From: Heterotrichella gracilis
Lineage: Eukaryota > Sar > Xanthophyceae > Tribonematales > Xanthonemataceae
Direction of reading: 5' to 3'
Assembly: GCA_032358255.1 (NCBI GenBank)
Contig: JAULBX010028615.1
Location: 1 to 27,748 of the forward strand
Length of the DNA stretch: 27,748 nucleotides
A program made the position numbers and the translations under genes. Of the stretch, positions 18,797 through 27,748 are shown one piece after another; within the stretch, counting starts at the first letter, position 1; every line of letters starts with the position of its first letter. A model generated the notes under the pieces. The model searched no databases. It saw nothing but the letters and a program-made list of their open reading frames with translations, and had not been told where the DNA came from.

Positions 18797-19668
18797 TGCG
18801 AAACCAGCGGCTGGAAAATGAAGTTCTGTTGAACGTGTTGATTTCCACTGTCGACTGGGAGGGTTGGGGGGTTTGGGGTGGTGTGAGTTTACAACGAGCC
18901 TCCAAACAACTAGAGGCTACAGCTCATCACAAACCAAGTGCTGCCTCCTGCCTTAGTGTGGCGCCAGTCTGTGCTTATTCAACCCCACCACACAGGGTCC
19001 TGACTATTAGTTGGGTTTTTAAGCAACGCCCAAGAGCAAAACATCTCTGTGCTCGCGAGTTGAAGTGCGCCCACAAGGATATCCATGTGCGATAAAGCAA
19101 TGTATTTAAAAGCGAGGAGGTTGCTCAGGAGGTTGCTCGAGCTCGTTGACCTGCAAGTGGGCGATATAAAGTCAAGCATTTTCGGCCAAACAAAAGAGTG
19201 CCCAGTGCAGGAGAACTATATTCCTGTCGATAGCTGCTGGACCTGTAACGTAAGCGTGCCTGTTCGTTGAAGAAGAGGGCGTTAGGCAGCGGGCTCATCA
19301 ACCCGAGGCTAACGAGCCACTTTTCAAGGTGGGTTGCGGTTCTGTATCGTGCTTCCCATTCCACTACCCCTTTTCTTCAGTGTTTACGGTGATTTGTCGA
19401 GTGCACAAGGCTGGCAGATGTACGACGTACCAGTATAAAACTTCCGTCGGTGCATCGATGATGGCATGAGATGGTGTTCAAACTGGGCCATGGTGGTTGG
19501 GTATCAGATGTGGCGCTCCTATGTGCACGGCCTGCTGCGAACATGAGCATACAGTCGCGTTTTTGCTCGCACTTGTTGGCATAGCCTAGTAAGCTCGCCC
19601 CTCATTTGCATCGCAGGGTGCGTACACCAACCCACCAGTATAGCCACCCTTGGGGTTGGGTTGGCGCA
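18797..19668. other. Divergent intergenic region between ClpR and HMG genes
   Basis: The ClpR and HMG-box genes face away from each other across about 870 bases, so both promoters should lie here. A TATAAAA word at 19434 faces the HMG gene. Minus-strand open frames at 19364-19125 and 19179-18979 begin or run without convincing starts, domains or splice partners. No RNA gene was recognised. Confidence 0.55.
19434..19440 (+). promoter_or_regulatory. Candidate TATA box for the HMG-box gene
   Basis: TATAAAA lies 235 bases upstream of the HMG-box start codon on the coding strand, in an otherwise mixed-composition region. A start site about 30 bases downstream would give a leader of roughly 200 bases. 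The match is to the general eukaryotic core element only. Confidence 0.35.
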
Positions 19669-20292
19669 ATGCAGCGAACCCTCCAAGGGCTCATGTTGTG
19701 CAAGTCACTGCTACGGGCACCTCCTGGATGTGGTGCACTCTCCAGCAGTGCAGCCCCAGAGATCCTGTCACGACATACGTCTCGCAACTGGGCAGTTCAA
19801 GCAGACAGGAGCAGGATAGAGGAGGATGTGGCTCCTGCAAAGCCCAAGGCAGCAAAGGGCAGTGGCAAAGCCAAGAGGCCTCCGAACGTGTATGGGCTGT
19901 ATATGAGGGACCAGTTTGGAGTGGTGAAGCAGGCCTACCCAACCTTGTCATTCAAGGAGCAAAACGCGATGGTGGCAGACAGCTGGCAAAAAATGGCTGA
20001 GAGTGACAAGCTCAAGTATGCTGCTGAGGCAGAGAAACTGAAACCTCCCAAGAAAGAAAAGAGGCCACCAGCTGTCTTCGCAAGCTTCGTGAAGGAGCAC
20101 GCAGCTGCTGTGAGGGCTGCAAACCCAGGCATGACAATCAAGGAAGCGATGAAGAAAGTGTCAGAGATGTACCAGGCTCTGCCGGTGGCAGAGAAGGAGG
20201 CTCGAAAAGCAGTAGCTGCAAAAGCAATGGAAGAGTTCAAAGCGAGAAACAGCGCAGACGAGGCAGTTTCCACCTCTGGCCTGCACAGCTAA
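19669..20292 (+). CDS. Two-HMG-box protein, probable mitochondrial nucleoid (TFAM/Abf2-like)
   Basis: HMG boxes bind and bend DNA. The single-exon frame gives 207 residues from the ATG at 19669; the frame opens further upstream, but only from a TTG. Residues 1-40 (MQRTLQGLMLCKSLLRAPPG onward) contain Arg, Lys, Ser and Leu with a single acidic residue, and could form an amphipathic mitochondrial presequence. A basic Ala/Pro/Lys linker (56-69) precedes box 1 at about 69-125 (KRPPNVYGLYMRDQF, Trp106 in DSWQKMAESDK). Box 2 at about 131-193 starts KRPPAVFASFVKEHAAAV; the usual Trp is replaced around VSEMYQALP. Two boxes after a presequence, with little else, is the layout of TFAM and Abf2. Plastid or nuclear location remains possible. 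It is the only intronless gene in the window. Confidence 0.8.
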   Translation: MQRTLQGLMLCKSLLRAPPGCGALSSSAAPEILSRHTSRNWAVQADRSRIEEDVAPAKPKAAKGSGKAKRPPNVYGLYMRDQFGVVKQAYPTLSFKEQNAMVADSWQKMAESDKLKYAAEAEKLKPPKKEKRPPAVFASFVKEHAAAVRAANPGMTIKEAMKKVSEMYQALPVAEKEARKAVAAKAMEEFKARNSADEAVSTSGLHS

Positions 20293-21075
20293 GTTGAGCA
20301 TGATACTGGAGCTAGCCAAAGGGGACAGCCGAGGACTGCCACAGTAACCTAGGGCGTAAGGGTGGAAATTGCAGGCATTTTTCGTTCATGGGCTGTTGCT
20401 AAACAAGTTGTTCCCAGTGCTAATCCCCGCCATTGGAACTTGGCGCAGCCAGCAGAGCCCTGGTGCGGCGCGTCTGTTGGCTGGTGCGGTGTGTCACAAC
20501 TGGTGTAGGCTGTATGGAGTGGCTATTGGGGGTATTGTGTTTAGCGCCCCAGGGTTAGACAACCCTTTGACCTGTCGCCGTGTCTTTTTCTATGTGAGCA
20601 CACATAGAAACTGCAACGAATTAGATAATGGCCAGAAGTCAACCATTGCACCCGCAGCTTACCATACATCGAGGTCCTTGAGCTGTTGAACCCTGGTGCC
20701 TTGCGTCATCACTGGCCTCAATGACAAGGTTGACCTACGCCATTGTCACATAGAATGCGTCTGGTTAAATTTGGTCCCTAGAAGTGTTTTTGCACGTCAA
20801 TCGGATTCCATGCTGACAACGTTACAGTGTGGTTTAGGATGTGGACCTCTGCTATGCTGCTCCTTTTCATTCAGAAGGTTTGCTTCGCTATACGGACCCG
20901 ATGGATAGTGAGTGTCACAGTGTCACTGGGCTAGCTGTTTTATGGCCCCACCGCAGTCTGCGGGCAATGCCGCATCACCATGGTCAGATAACTTGATGTG
21001 GAATGCAATGCGCCAGCGGCAGGCTGCCATACACTAATAATTTATGGCAATCATTGCTGGTCATCAGTTAAGGGG

Positions 21076-21103
21076 TTGGCAACCTGGGAAAGTAGGTTGC
21101 CAA
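21076..21103. repeat. Perfect 10-bp hairpin
   Basis: TTGGCAACCT (21076-21085) pairs fully with AGGTTGCCAA (21094-21103) across the eight-base loop GGGAAAGT. The stem contains the GGTTGCCAA word also found in the intron 25 minisatellite. It lies in non-coding sequence about 780 bases past the HMG stop. Confidence 0.65.
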
Positions 21104-21841
21104 ATTATTGAGGCCAGCTCATTCATGGTTCAGCCTTGAAGGCAACCACTGAAAACCCTAGGGTGTTGCCATGCCATTATTTGCAAATTCCATTTAAATT
21201 CTGCAAATGATTTGTGCGAGCCAGGCTAGACCCAACCCAAACCCTCAAGAGTGACTGACTCCAAGCGCTTACAACTTCCAGACATCGCCGTGGACTCCTG
21301 GCAGGGATAGCTCTGTAGCTCGCAGCCTCGGTTGTGTGCGTGTAAAACAGGCAGGGGACACTCGCGTTTTCATGGGCACACTCCGGGGTAGCTGGGAAGC
21401 ACTTAACTTGCGGAAAAGCCTCTTGTCGCTGATTCCGAACGTTCTTACGACCTTGAAAGTTATGTCTTCTTAGCGAACGCGAATCCCGCCCCTCTGCAAT
21501 ATTCCTCTGGCAGCTTGACGGACAGCTTGACGGACATCAAACGCAGTCTGCTGACTCCTCACACCCCAACTGTGCTCGGGGATTTTGGGTAGCGCAAAAC
21601 CAGGACTCGTGTAGACGAGCTCACTGGCTGGTGGGCCACACTCTGTTTCCTCAGGTAGGTCGGTGTTCGCTGCGTATATAGAAACTGGGATCACCCACCT
21701 GCGCTTGAATATGCTGGCGTTTGTTCTGTTGCTTGTCGTGCCCTTGTTGTGCCGTTTTGCTTTGGTTAACAAGTATGCCAGGCTACCTGTTGCTCTCACC
21801 AGTACCCGGGAACTGCCTTGCAAAGCACCCTCGTGCCACTT

Positions 21842-21893
21842 ATGCATGCCACTTATGGTGTCACCCCATGCATGCCACTTATGGTGTCACCCC
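21842..21893. repeat. 26-bp perfect tandem duplication
   Basis: Two identical adjacent copies (21842-21867 and 21868-21893) begin ATGCATGCCACTTATGG. A partial copy of the core (GTGCCACTTATG) precedes them. This looks like a recent slippage or duplication event in non-coding sequence upstream of the RSH gene. Confidence 0.85.
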
Positions 21894-22422
21894 ACCCTCA
21901 CCCACGGCACGTGCTCCTGCAAAACACCCTCATGGCAAGGGTTTACTGTCACTGGTGTGGCCGCCTGTCAAACTCCTTCCAGCAAGCAGAAGGCAGGCGT
22001 GTGCTGCAGACGGTGTCAACCCAGGGGTGTGAGCTTGTGTGGGTTCATGCAAGCCCAGTGCACCCGCTGACACACTTCACACACGTATCAGACTCTTGCA
22101 GCGGTGTGTTTTGGTGCAGTTGTGGACGTTTGCCCACTAAGCTCCATCAGGTCTACAACCCCTTGCACCCCTTACTGGTAGACAAAAAACACGTTTGAGG
22201 ATATCTCACCCCACCTGCAGGCTTGGCGAGGACCTTCGCTCGTGGGGGCTGCTACACATCGGTTTCTTGGTGGACCTTAGCCTAGGGCTCAGGGTTGCTT
22301 ACCCTAAAGTCCAGGCGCCCCATGTGCCCCTGGTCCCGCTTAGGGCGCCAGCAGCAGCAGTTTGTGAGCCACCCCCAGGCAAGCGCCCCTGCTGGGTACA
22401 GAGCAGCAAGAGCAGGGCAGCG

Positions 22423-25400
22423 ATGAGGGTGCAGCAGCAGGGTGCAAGCGCATCGCACCAGTCAGATACACAGTGCTGCCAGGCGTTGAGGCAACCCTGG
22501 CACCTGGGCCCTTCGCGATGCCCCGCACGCCCCAGGAGGATGCGGAGGGTGGTACCCCGACCAGCCCTGCCCCAAGCTGCTTTGCAAGCCAGTGCCGCCT
22601 CAGAGGCTTTGAACACACTGCTCATGGCAACAGTGCCTGCTACAGGTGCGCAAGTGCTCTCGCCTGCGCCGCCTCACACTTCCATGCTGCAATTGCTCCT
22701 GCTGACTCCACCCCCTGTCCGTGCAGTTGACCCCCTTGGCCCGCATGGCCTGCTCCTATTCAGCGCGCTCTGCACCGTGTTTGCGTCCTTGGGTGCCACC
22801 CTGGCTGCGCTGATGAGCAACGGCTGGCGATCGCTGGAGAGCGCGGTGACAGCAACACAGGCGGAGCAGGTGAGGGGGACCAGCCTGGCATGCAGCTCGG
22901 TGCACGATGGGATATGGGTGCTGGCTGCGCTGCTCCCAAACAGAGAGCATTTCTGTTGGCTTTGAGTCCACAATCGCCACCCACACTTGCCACAGTACTG
23001 ACGGTTTAACTCCTGCAGGAACCCACCCAGTTATACGGCGTTGATGTCACGCGCTCACGCTTCCTGCACCGCCCGCGCGTGCTTGCTGCCGCCGCGTTTG
23101 CCGCGCATGCTCATGCTGGCCAGGTGCGCCTGACGCGCGAGCCCTACGTCACGCACTGCCTGGAGACTGCGCTCATCGTCGAAGGGCTGCTGTCGCCAAA
23201 CGAGGATGGGGACAGGTGGGCCATAGGCAGAGGGAGGGGGCAACCCAACATGCCCTGCATGGATTGGCATGGCGCCACATTTGGGTGGATCGGCACCATT
23301 CTCTGCCCACAAACATGTGTTCCAGGCACAGCTGACCATGCGATTTGCCAACCCCCCTTGCAGGGCCGAGGCCGCTGTGATTGCCGCCCTGTTGCATGAT
23401 GTGGTGGATGACACACCGCGCAGCCTGGCTGATGTGGAGGCGGCATTTGGCGCGCGCGTGGCATCTATGGTCAGCCAGGTGTCGCAGCTCAGCCAGATGA
23501 ACCAGCTCATCCGCAGGCGGTACAGGCAACTGGTGCGCACACTACCTCTGGGGCCAAGTAGTCGAGTGCACGCCCTGCATGATCACACGCCAGTGCCATT
23601 CCTGTCGCATATGCATGAATGCCGCTCCCTGCTGTGAGCAAGCATGAGAGGCACAAGAGCCAATCACGTAACAGGCTGCCCATACTCCTTTCCCCCCAAA
23701 ATCACCCCTTAAAGCCACCATGCAGCGCACCCCTCTGAGCAGTCGCCAGGAGGAGGAGCTGCGTGCGCTCATCTTGGCAATGGTGGACGACCCGCTGGTG
23801 CTGCTAATAAAGTGCGCTGACCGCCTGCACAACATGCGCACGGTGTGGGTGCTGAGGCCGGACAAGCAGGCTGCGGTGGCAGGCGAGACACTCAGGCTGT
23901 GGTGCTCACTGGCAGAGAGGCTGGGCATGTTTGCACTCAAGGTGGGGTTTGGGGTGTGGGGCAACTTGGCCCTGCTTGCGCACTCACCGGGGTACCTGCG
24001 CTGCAGCCATGCTGGCTGCAGTAATGATTTAGTGACAAAGCTGGTGCGTAGCCCCAATATGTCAATGAATGCTTCCACTATGCAGACAATTTAATGCACA
24101 CATGGCTGCGTATCCCTGTACTGACTCCCTCCCCTCCCCTGTTGCAGGCTGAGCTTGAGGACCTGTGCTTTGCTGTGCTCCAGCCTGCTGACTACCAGGC
24201 AGTGCGGGCAGGGCTGGACAAACTGTGGGGCATTGAGCGCCAGCATCAGGATGGGGAGGAGGAAGGGAGGCAGAGTGGAGAGCATGTAGCCCGGGTGCAG
24301 GGGGGAGAGCACGACCCTGCCAGGAGCTTGACCCTTGGGGATGACGGTCTCCCGGGCCTGCTGGGGGGGCTTGGGCGTGGCTGGCTGCGTCCACCTGTCA
24401 GCGTCACGCTGCGGCGCCAGGGGGGACAAGGGGAGGAGGAGGAAGAGTTGCAGGAGGGTAGGTGGCGGGGGGCAGGACCACTGCGCATAGTCACCTTTGC
24501 AGGGCATTGCCCATGATGCAATGATGCCACACAGCTGCACTGCTGCACATGGTGGTATGCTGATGATGCAAGCGTTGCCCATACAAGCTGGTTTTGTCCA
24601 GTTCTATTGTTTTAAGAGGCACCAGATGGGTAATCCCTACTGAAGTCTGGTTCTGCATTCACAGCCGCCTCTGACGGGCTGTCTCTGAGCCCTGCCCAGC
24701 GCGCCGCGCGTGAGCTGGTTGGCAGCGTGCTCCCCTTTGACGCCGTCATGTTCAAGCACCACCGCGCAATTCCCCGACAGGCGCGCCTGGGCTTGGACGT
24801 GCTTGAGCGCTGTGCGCGGCAGCTGCTGCAGGAGCTGTCGCTGGAGGCGCATGCAACAGGGCTGGAGGTGCAGGTGCAGGTAAGGCACAGGGGGGGGCAA
24901 GGGGGGGAGGTGCATGCGGGCAGGGTGGGGCTGGCAGGGGGGAATGGGGTGTAGAGCAATCGACAAAGAGAGCCACCTTGCGTTTCTGCTGTTGCCCTGT
25001 GTGCCGTGCTTCCCTTGCTCGCATGTTGCCCGTGCTGCACCCCCTGGAAGGATTCTCAGACGGTCTTTCCCCGCTCCACCCCAGGGTCGCCTGAAGAGCC
25101 TGCTCAGCATGCACCGCAAGATGGCGCGCAAGGGCGTATCGCTGGCTGAGATTTACGATGCCCGTGCCCTGCGTGTGGTGGTGGAGGACGACAATGGCGC
25201 GCTGCTGACCCGCGCTGTTGAGGCGTGTTATGCGATGCTGCCTGCCTGCCACAGGCTGTGGAGGCCTATCAAGGGGGAGTGCGACGACTACATATCAAAC
25301 CCCAAGGTAGGGCAATACTATCACTGTCCAAGCTGCTACCCGCTGGGGTATGGTGCTGCAGCAGCCCATCCTGGCCACTGGCTGTGCCGCATTGTCCCGC

Positions 25401-27131
25401 TATGCCATGCCTCCTCCACCTCACCCCCGCACTCCACCTCCCAGGGCTCCGGCTACCAGTCCCTCCACACCGCTGTGATCGGCCCTGGTGGTGTGCCGCT
25501 TGAGGTCCAGGTGCGCACCTCGTCCATGCACCTCAATGCGGAGTACGGCTGCGCGGCGCACTGGGCATACAAGGAGACGGTCACAGGGAGGCCGGTCACG
25601 ACCACGCCAATGCCGCAGGCTGTGCAGGTAGGGATAGTCGCACTCTCCTGCCCACAAGCATGCTTGTCACACCTGCACGTGCAACCATTGCAAGCAGGTA
25701 ATGCATTCCTGGGGTCGCCCTGCGCCGCTGCGCCCGTCCCAACGCACCAGTGGTTGAAATTGAGGCGTGCGTGCCTTACCCCCATGGTCTCATTGCCCTA
25801 CACCGGCCCCTACCCTCAGGTTGGCCAGCCGGTGCTGCGTGTTGCTGCCGGCAAGCTGCGCGATGGTGTGGTGGTGCGGGTGGAGCACGGCGGCATGCGG
25901 CTGCTGGTGGCGGTGCAGGTTGGGTCAAGGTTGTCGGGGGCGCGGCAGGGCGCAAGGCCACCGCAGGCTGAGTACCAGGCGCTGCTGGAACATGCAGAGG
26001 TGAGGCGCAGGGGGTGGGAGGAGTGGATACGATGGCTTGCCAGACCCAGCATTATTTGTTGGATGTGAGAGGAGCCAGTGTGACGTGCTGCTAAACCCAC
26101 AGTGCTGTAGCTAGATTGCACCTGCAAACGATTCACCTGCTCAATACCGGCCATCCTGGCTGTGTCATCCGCCATACCTCCCTGCCTTCCCATTGGCCCC
26201 TCACCCCACCCTCACCCCCACCTGCAGTCTCAAGGCTGGTTCCTACCTGGCCACGGCGACATGTTTGCTGTGCTTGAGGAGTACACGCTGTGCACCAACG
26301 GGAGGTACCACAGGCTGGACCACTGCGGCCACAGGCTGCCAACCACGGTCACGCTGCTGGCCATGCCGGAGGAGGGGGAGGGGGAGGGACAGGCGGAGCC
26401 AGCGCCGCAGTCTTTAACAGAGGCGGTGGGGTACGGGCGTGAGGGAGGGCGCAAGCAGCTTGTATCAAATAAGGTATATATGGGCGGCGGGTGGGCAGGG
26501 AGGGGACAGCCGCGCATGTCTACGTTTGTCCTATATAGACAAGGCATCGTTTGGAGCTGTATGAGCTTCCTTGCGTGCATGTGCCTGCATGCCGCTGGTG
26601 ATAGTGTGCATATGCGCCCGTGTTTGAGGCAAGTTGAATGTATGCAGTGGCCCCTCATGTCTGACCTTGTGGCCCTCCCCTGTCCCTCAGATCCGCCTGC
26701 TGCGCACCATGTTGGAGCTGGGTGCACCCCCCGGGGATGAGGTTGGTGATGACACGGTGAATGCCAAGGATGTCATGGTGCTGGTGTGGCCAAGTGGACA
26801 GATCAAGCGCCTGCCCCGAGGAACAACCGCCGGACAGATCATTACAGAAGAGGTAGGAACACACACACACCTGGCACCACACTTCGGCGCTTGCTGTCAA
26901 TCCATGTGGCCTATCCCTGCATGTGCAGTCCCGCTGCAATCTGCTCCCCGCGCATGGTAGGACCCACTGACATTCCCTCGCCCCTTCTCCACGCAGGGTC
27001 TTATCTCTCTTGGCGAAGGCTCCCTCCCCAACCCCGGCCTGGCCAATGTGAACAACCAGCTGGTGCCAGAGGGGACGCACCTCAACGATGGGGACATGGT
27101 GGTGCTCACAAGGGAAATACTGGACATATGA
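22423..27131 (+). CDS. RSH1: RSH1-type (p)ppGpp synthetase/hydrolase, chloroplast
   Basis: RelA/SpoT homologues make and degrade the alarmone (p)ppGpp. Twelve exons join in phase: 22423-22869, 23019-23215, 23364-23532, 23726-23941, 24148-24457, 24665-24879, 25085-25306, 25445-25627, 25820-25999, 26228-26473, 26691-26852, 26997-27131, giving 893 residues. The start is the least certain part. Residues 1-60 are rich in Arg, Gln, Ser and Ala, like a plastid transit peptide. The hydrolase HD domain (about 165-345) keeps H195, HD226-227, VDD and KCADRLHNMRT (D303, N307). A low-complexity acidic/Gly insert (about 375-446) follows. The synthetase domain has GRLKSLLSMHRKM (519-531), D543 in YDARALRVVV, acidic ECDD (583-586), GYQSLHT and E612 in LEVQVRT. 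A TGS domain (about 822-893) ends the protein. PGHGDMFAVLEEYTLC and IRLLRTMLE match the plant RSH1 branch as I recall it. Confidence 0.85.
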
Positions 27132-27748
27132 CGGGATGCGTGGGCAATGTACATTTACACATTTTTGTTCTGTTACATTATTTATCGCCAATGCAATGGA
27201 CATGCTGCTCCGGGTTGGCTGATGGTGGGGCATGGGGGGGCTGCTGGCAAACAGATTAGGTGATCGGTCGATTGCGCGGATGATTGTTGAATTGGAAATT
27301 GTGGAGGGGGAGGGGCGCCCAATGGGCATCAGATTGTGCGATATGGGCACCGGGGGAAAGGTATTGTCAGTAGAACAAGGCTTTGTATACTAGGGTATCA
27401 CTGATAACAATCAATGGATTTACAAGCTTTCACTGGAGTTCAGAATATGCGCAAAGTTCTCAAAGCCCGAGTTTTTGGATGGGTTGGTATTATCCGTGTC
27501 GGAATTCGGTCACCATGGGTTTTCAAGATGATCATCCATTTTGCAATATCAGACCGGGGCAGGCAGATTGAGGTGGCACAGGTCCTGGACCAGCAATGCC
27601 TCCCTATTCAACATTGAAAAGTTTTCATCCCCGGGGCCCAGAAAGAAAGAAAGAAAGAAAGGGAACGGCGTCGCACAGAGGCGTAGTTAGGGGGCCACTG
27701 GCTCGCACCAGGGCACCACACCAGCCAGAACGGCTGGTCAAGTAATTA
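27132..27748. other. Region downstream of RSH, no confident gene
   Basis: This holds the RSH 3' end and then sequence of lower GC. A short ATG frame (27414-27617, 67 residues, MDLQAFTGVQNMRKVLKARV onward) has no recognised domain and is probably chance or part of a gene beyond the window. A GAAA microsatellite lies near the end. Confidence 0.5.
27641..27660. repeat. (GAAA)5 microsatellite
   Basis: Five perfect GAAA units lie in non-coding sequence about 500 bases past the RSH stop. Confidence 0.9.

Larger units (their letters stand above)
20293..22422. other. Region between HMG and RSH genes
   Basis: No confident gene is visible in about 2.1 kb. It includes the HMG 3' end and the RSH promoter or leader. 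A TATATAG word (about 21675) on the plus strand could serve the RSH gene if there are unseen 5' exons. A minus-strand frame at 21847-21470 (125 residues, ending QAARGILQRGGIRVR) resembles no family I know and lacks a clear start. Small structures here are a 10-bp hairpin and a 26-bp tandem duplication, listed separately. Confidence 0.5.

Noticed and set aside
19125..19364. Minus-strand frame of 79 residues upstream of ClpR
   Set aside because: It begins at GTG, has no recognised domain, and no donor/acceptor pair joins it convincingly to the ClpR transit-peptide exon, which has its own ATG.
20293..21470. Search for RNA genes or a retroelement downstream of the HMG gene
   Set aside because: No tRNA cloverleaf, rRNA segment, reverse transcriptase or integrase motif was recognised in any frame.
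21470..21847. 125-residue minus-strand frame upstream of RSH
   Set aside because: The C-terminal part looks mildly protein-like, but there is no known domain, no neighbouring exon and it overlaps tandem-duplicated DNA at its start.
22195..22422. In-frame extension upstream of the chosen RSH start
   Set aside because: The frame is open but begins at TTG; the ATG at 22423 gives a transit-peptide-like N-terminus. An unseen 5' exon cannot be excluded.
24914..26068. 384-residue plus-strand open frame read as one exon
   Set aside because: It contains three true RSH exons (25085-25306, 25445-25627, 25820-25999), but the parts between them are introns with GT-AG ends and non-conserved translation.
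26655..27350. 231-residue open frame on the minus strand
   Set aside because: It lies antisense to the last RSH exons and their introns, shows no domain, and the plus-strand TGS-domain exons explain the sequence.
27414..27617. 67-residue plus-strand frame near the window end
   Set aside because: No recognised motif, lower GC than real exons here, and no flanking splice structure; could be part of something beyond the window but this cannot be shown.

Overview
This is the end of a nuclear chromosome from a green alga. The first 74 bases are a perfect (CCCTAAA)n array, the plant and green-algal TTTAGGG telomere in the orientation expected at a left chromosome end. All four genes I could build are intron-rich with GT-AG splice sites. 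They encode plastid or eukaryotic proteins: a plastid ClpR subunit, a plant-type RSH1 stringent-response enzyme, a mitochondrial-type HMG-box protein and a eukaryotic pyruvate kinase. A chlorophyte with TTTAGGG telomeres (for example a trebouxiophyte) fits. Volvocine algae such as Chlamydomonas, which use TTTTAGGG, fit less well. I cannot name the species.

Layout. 1-74 telomere; 75-1049 subtelomere without a convincing gene; 1050-15992 (minus) a giant pyruvate kinase gene; 15993-17083 intergenic with one weak ORF; 17084-18796 (minus) ClpR; 18797-19668 divergent promoter region; 19669-20292 (plus) HMG-box protein; 20293-22422 non-coding or RSH 5' region; 22423-27131 (plus) RSH1-like gene; 27132-27748 downstream non-coding.

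The centrepiece is the minus-strand gene in the first 16 kb. By hand I joined 37 exons whose phases all agree. They give one 2,230-residue protein with four complete pyruvate kinase domains in tandem. Each domain keeps the substrate, metal and potassium-binding residues. Exon lengths and intron phases recur between domains (one 172-nt exon occurs four times). The repeats are mosaics: some exons are about 95-100% identical between domains 3 and 4, others between 2 and 3, others between 1 and 4, which points to continuing gene conversion. The domain 2/3 junction is the weakest join and leaves open a model of two genes with two domains each. Introns of this gene carry short interstitial telomere-like repeats and AT-rich islands.

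The other genes serve organelles. ClpR is a non-catalytic subunit of the chloroplast Clp protease core. RSH1 makes or degrades (p)ppGpp in the plastid; the synthetase glycine reported lost in Arabidopsis RSH1 is retained here. The two-box HMG protein has a mitochondrial-like presequence and resembles TFAM/Abf2 nucleoid proteins. I see no operon-like or pathway link among the four beyond proximity. All gene models are manual, without transcript support.
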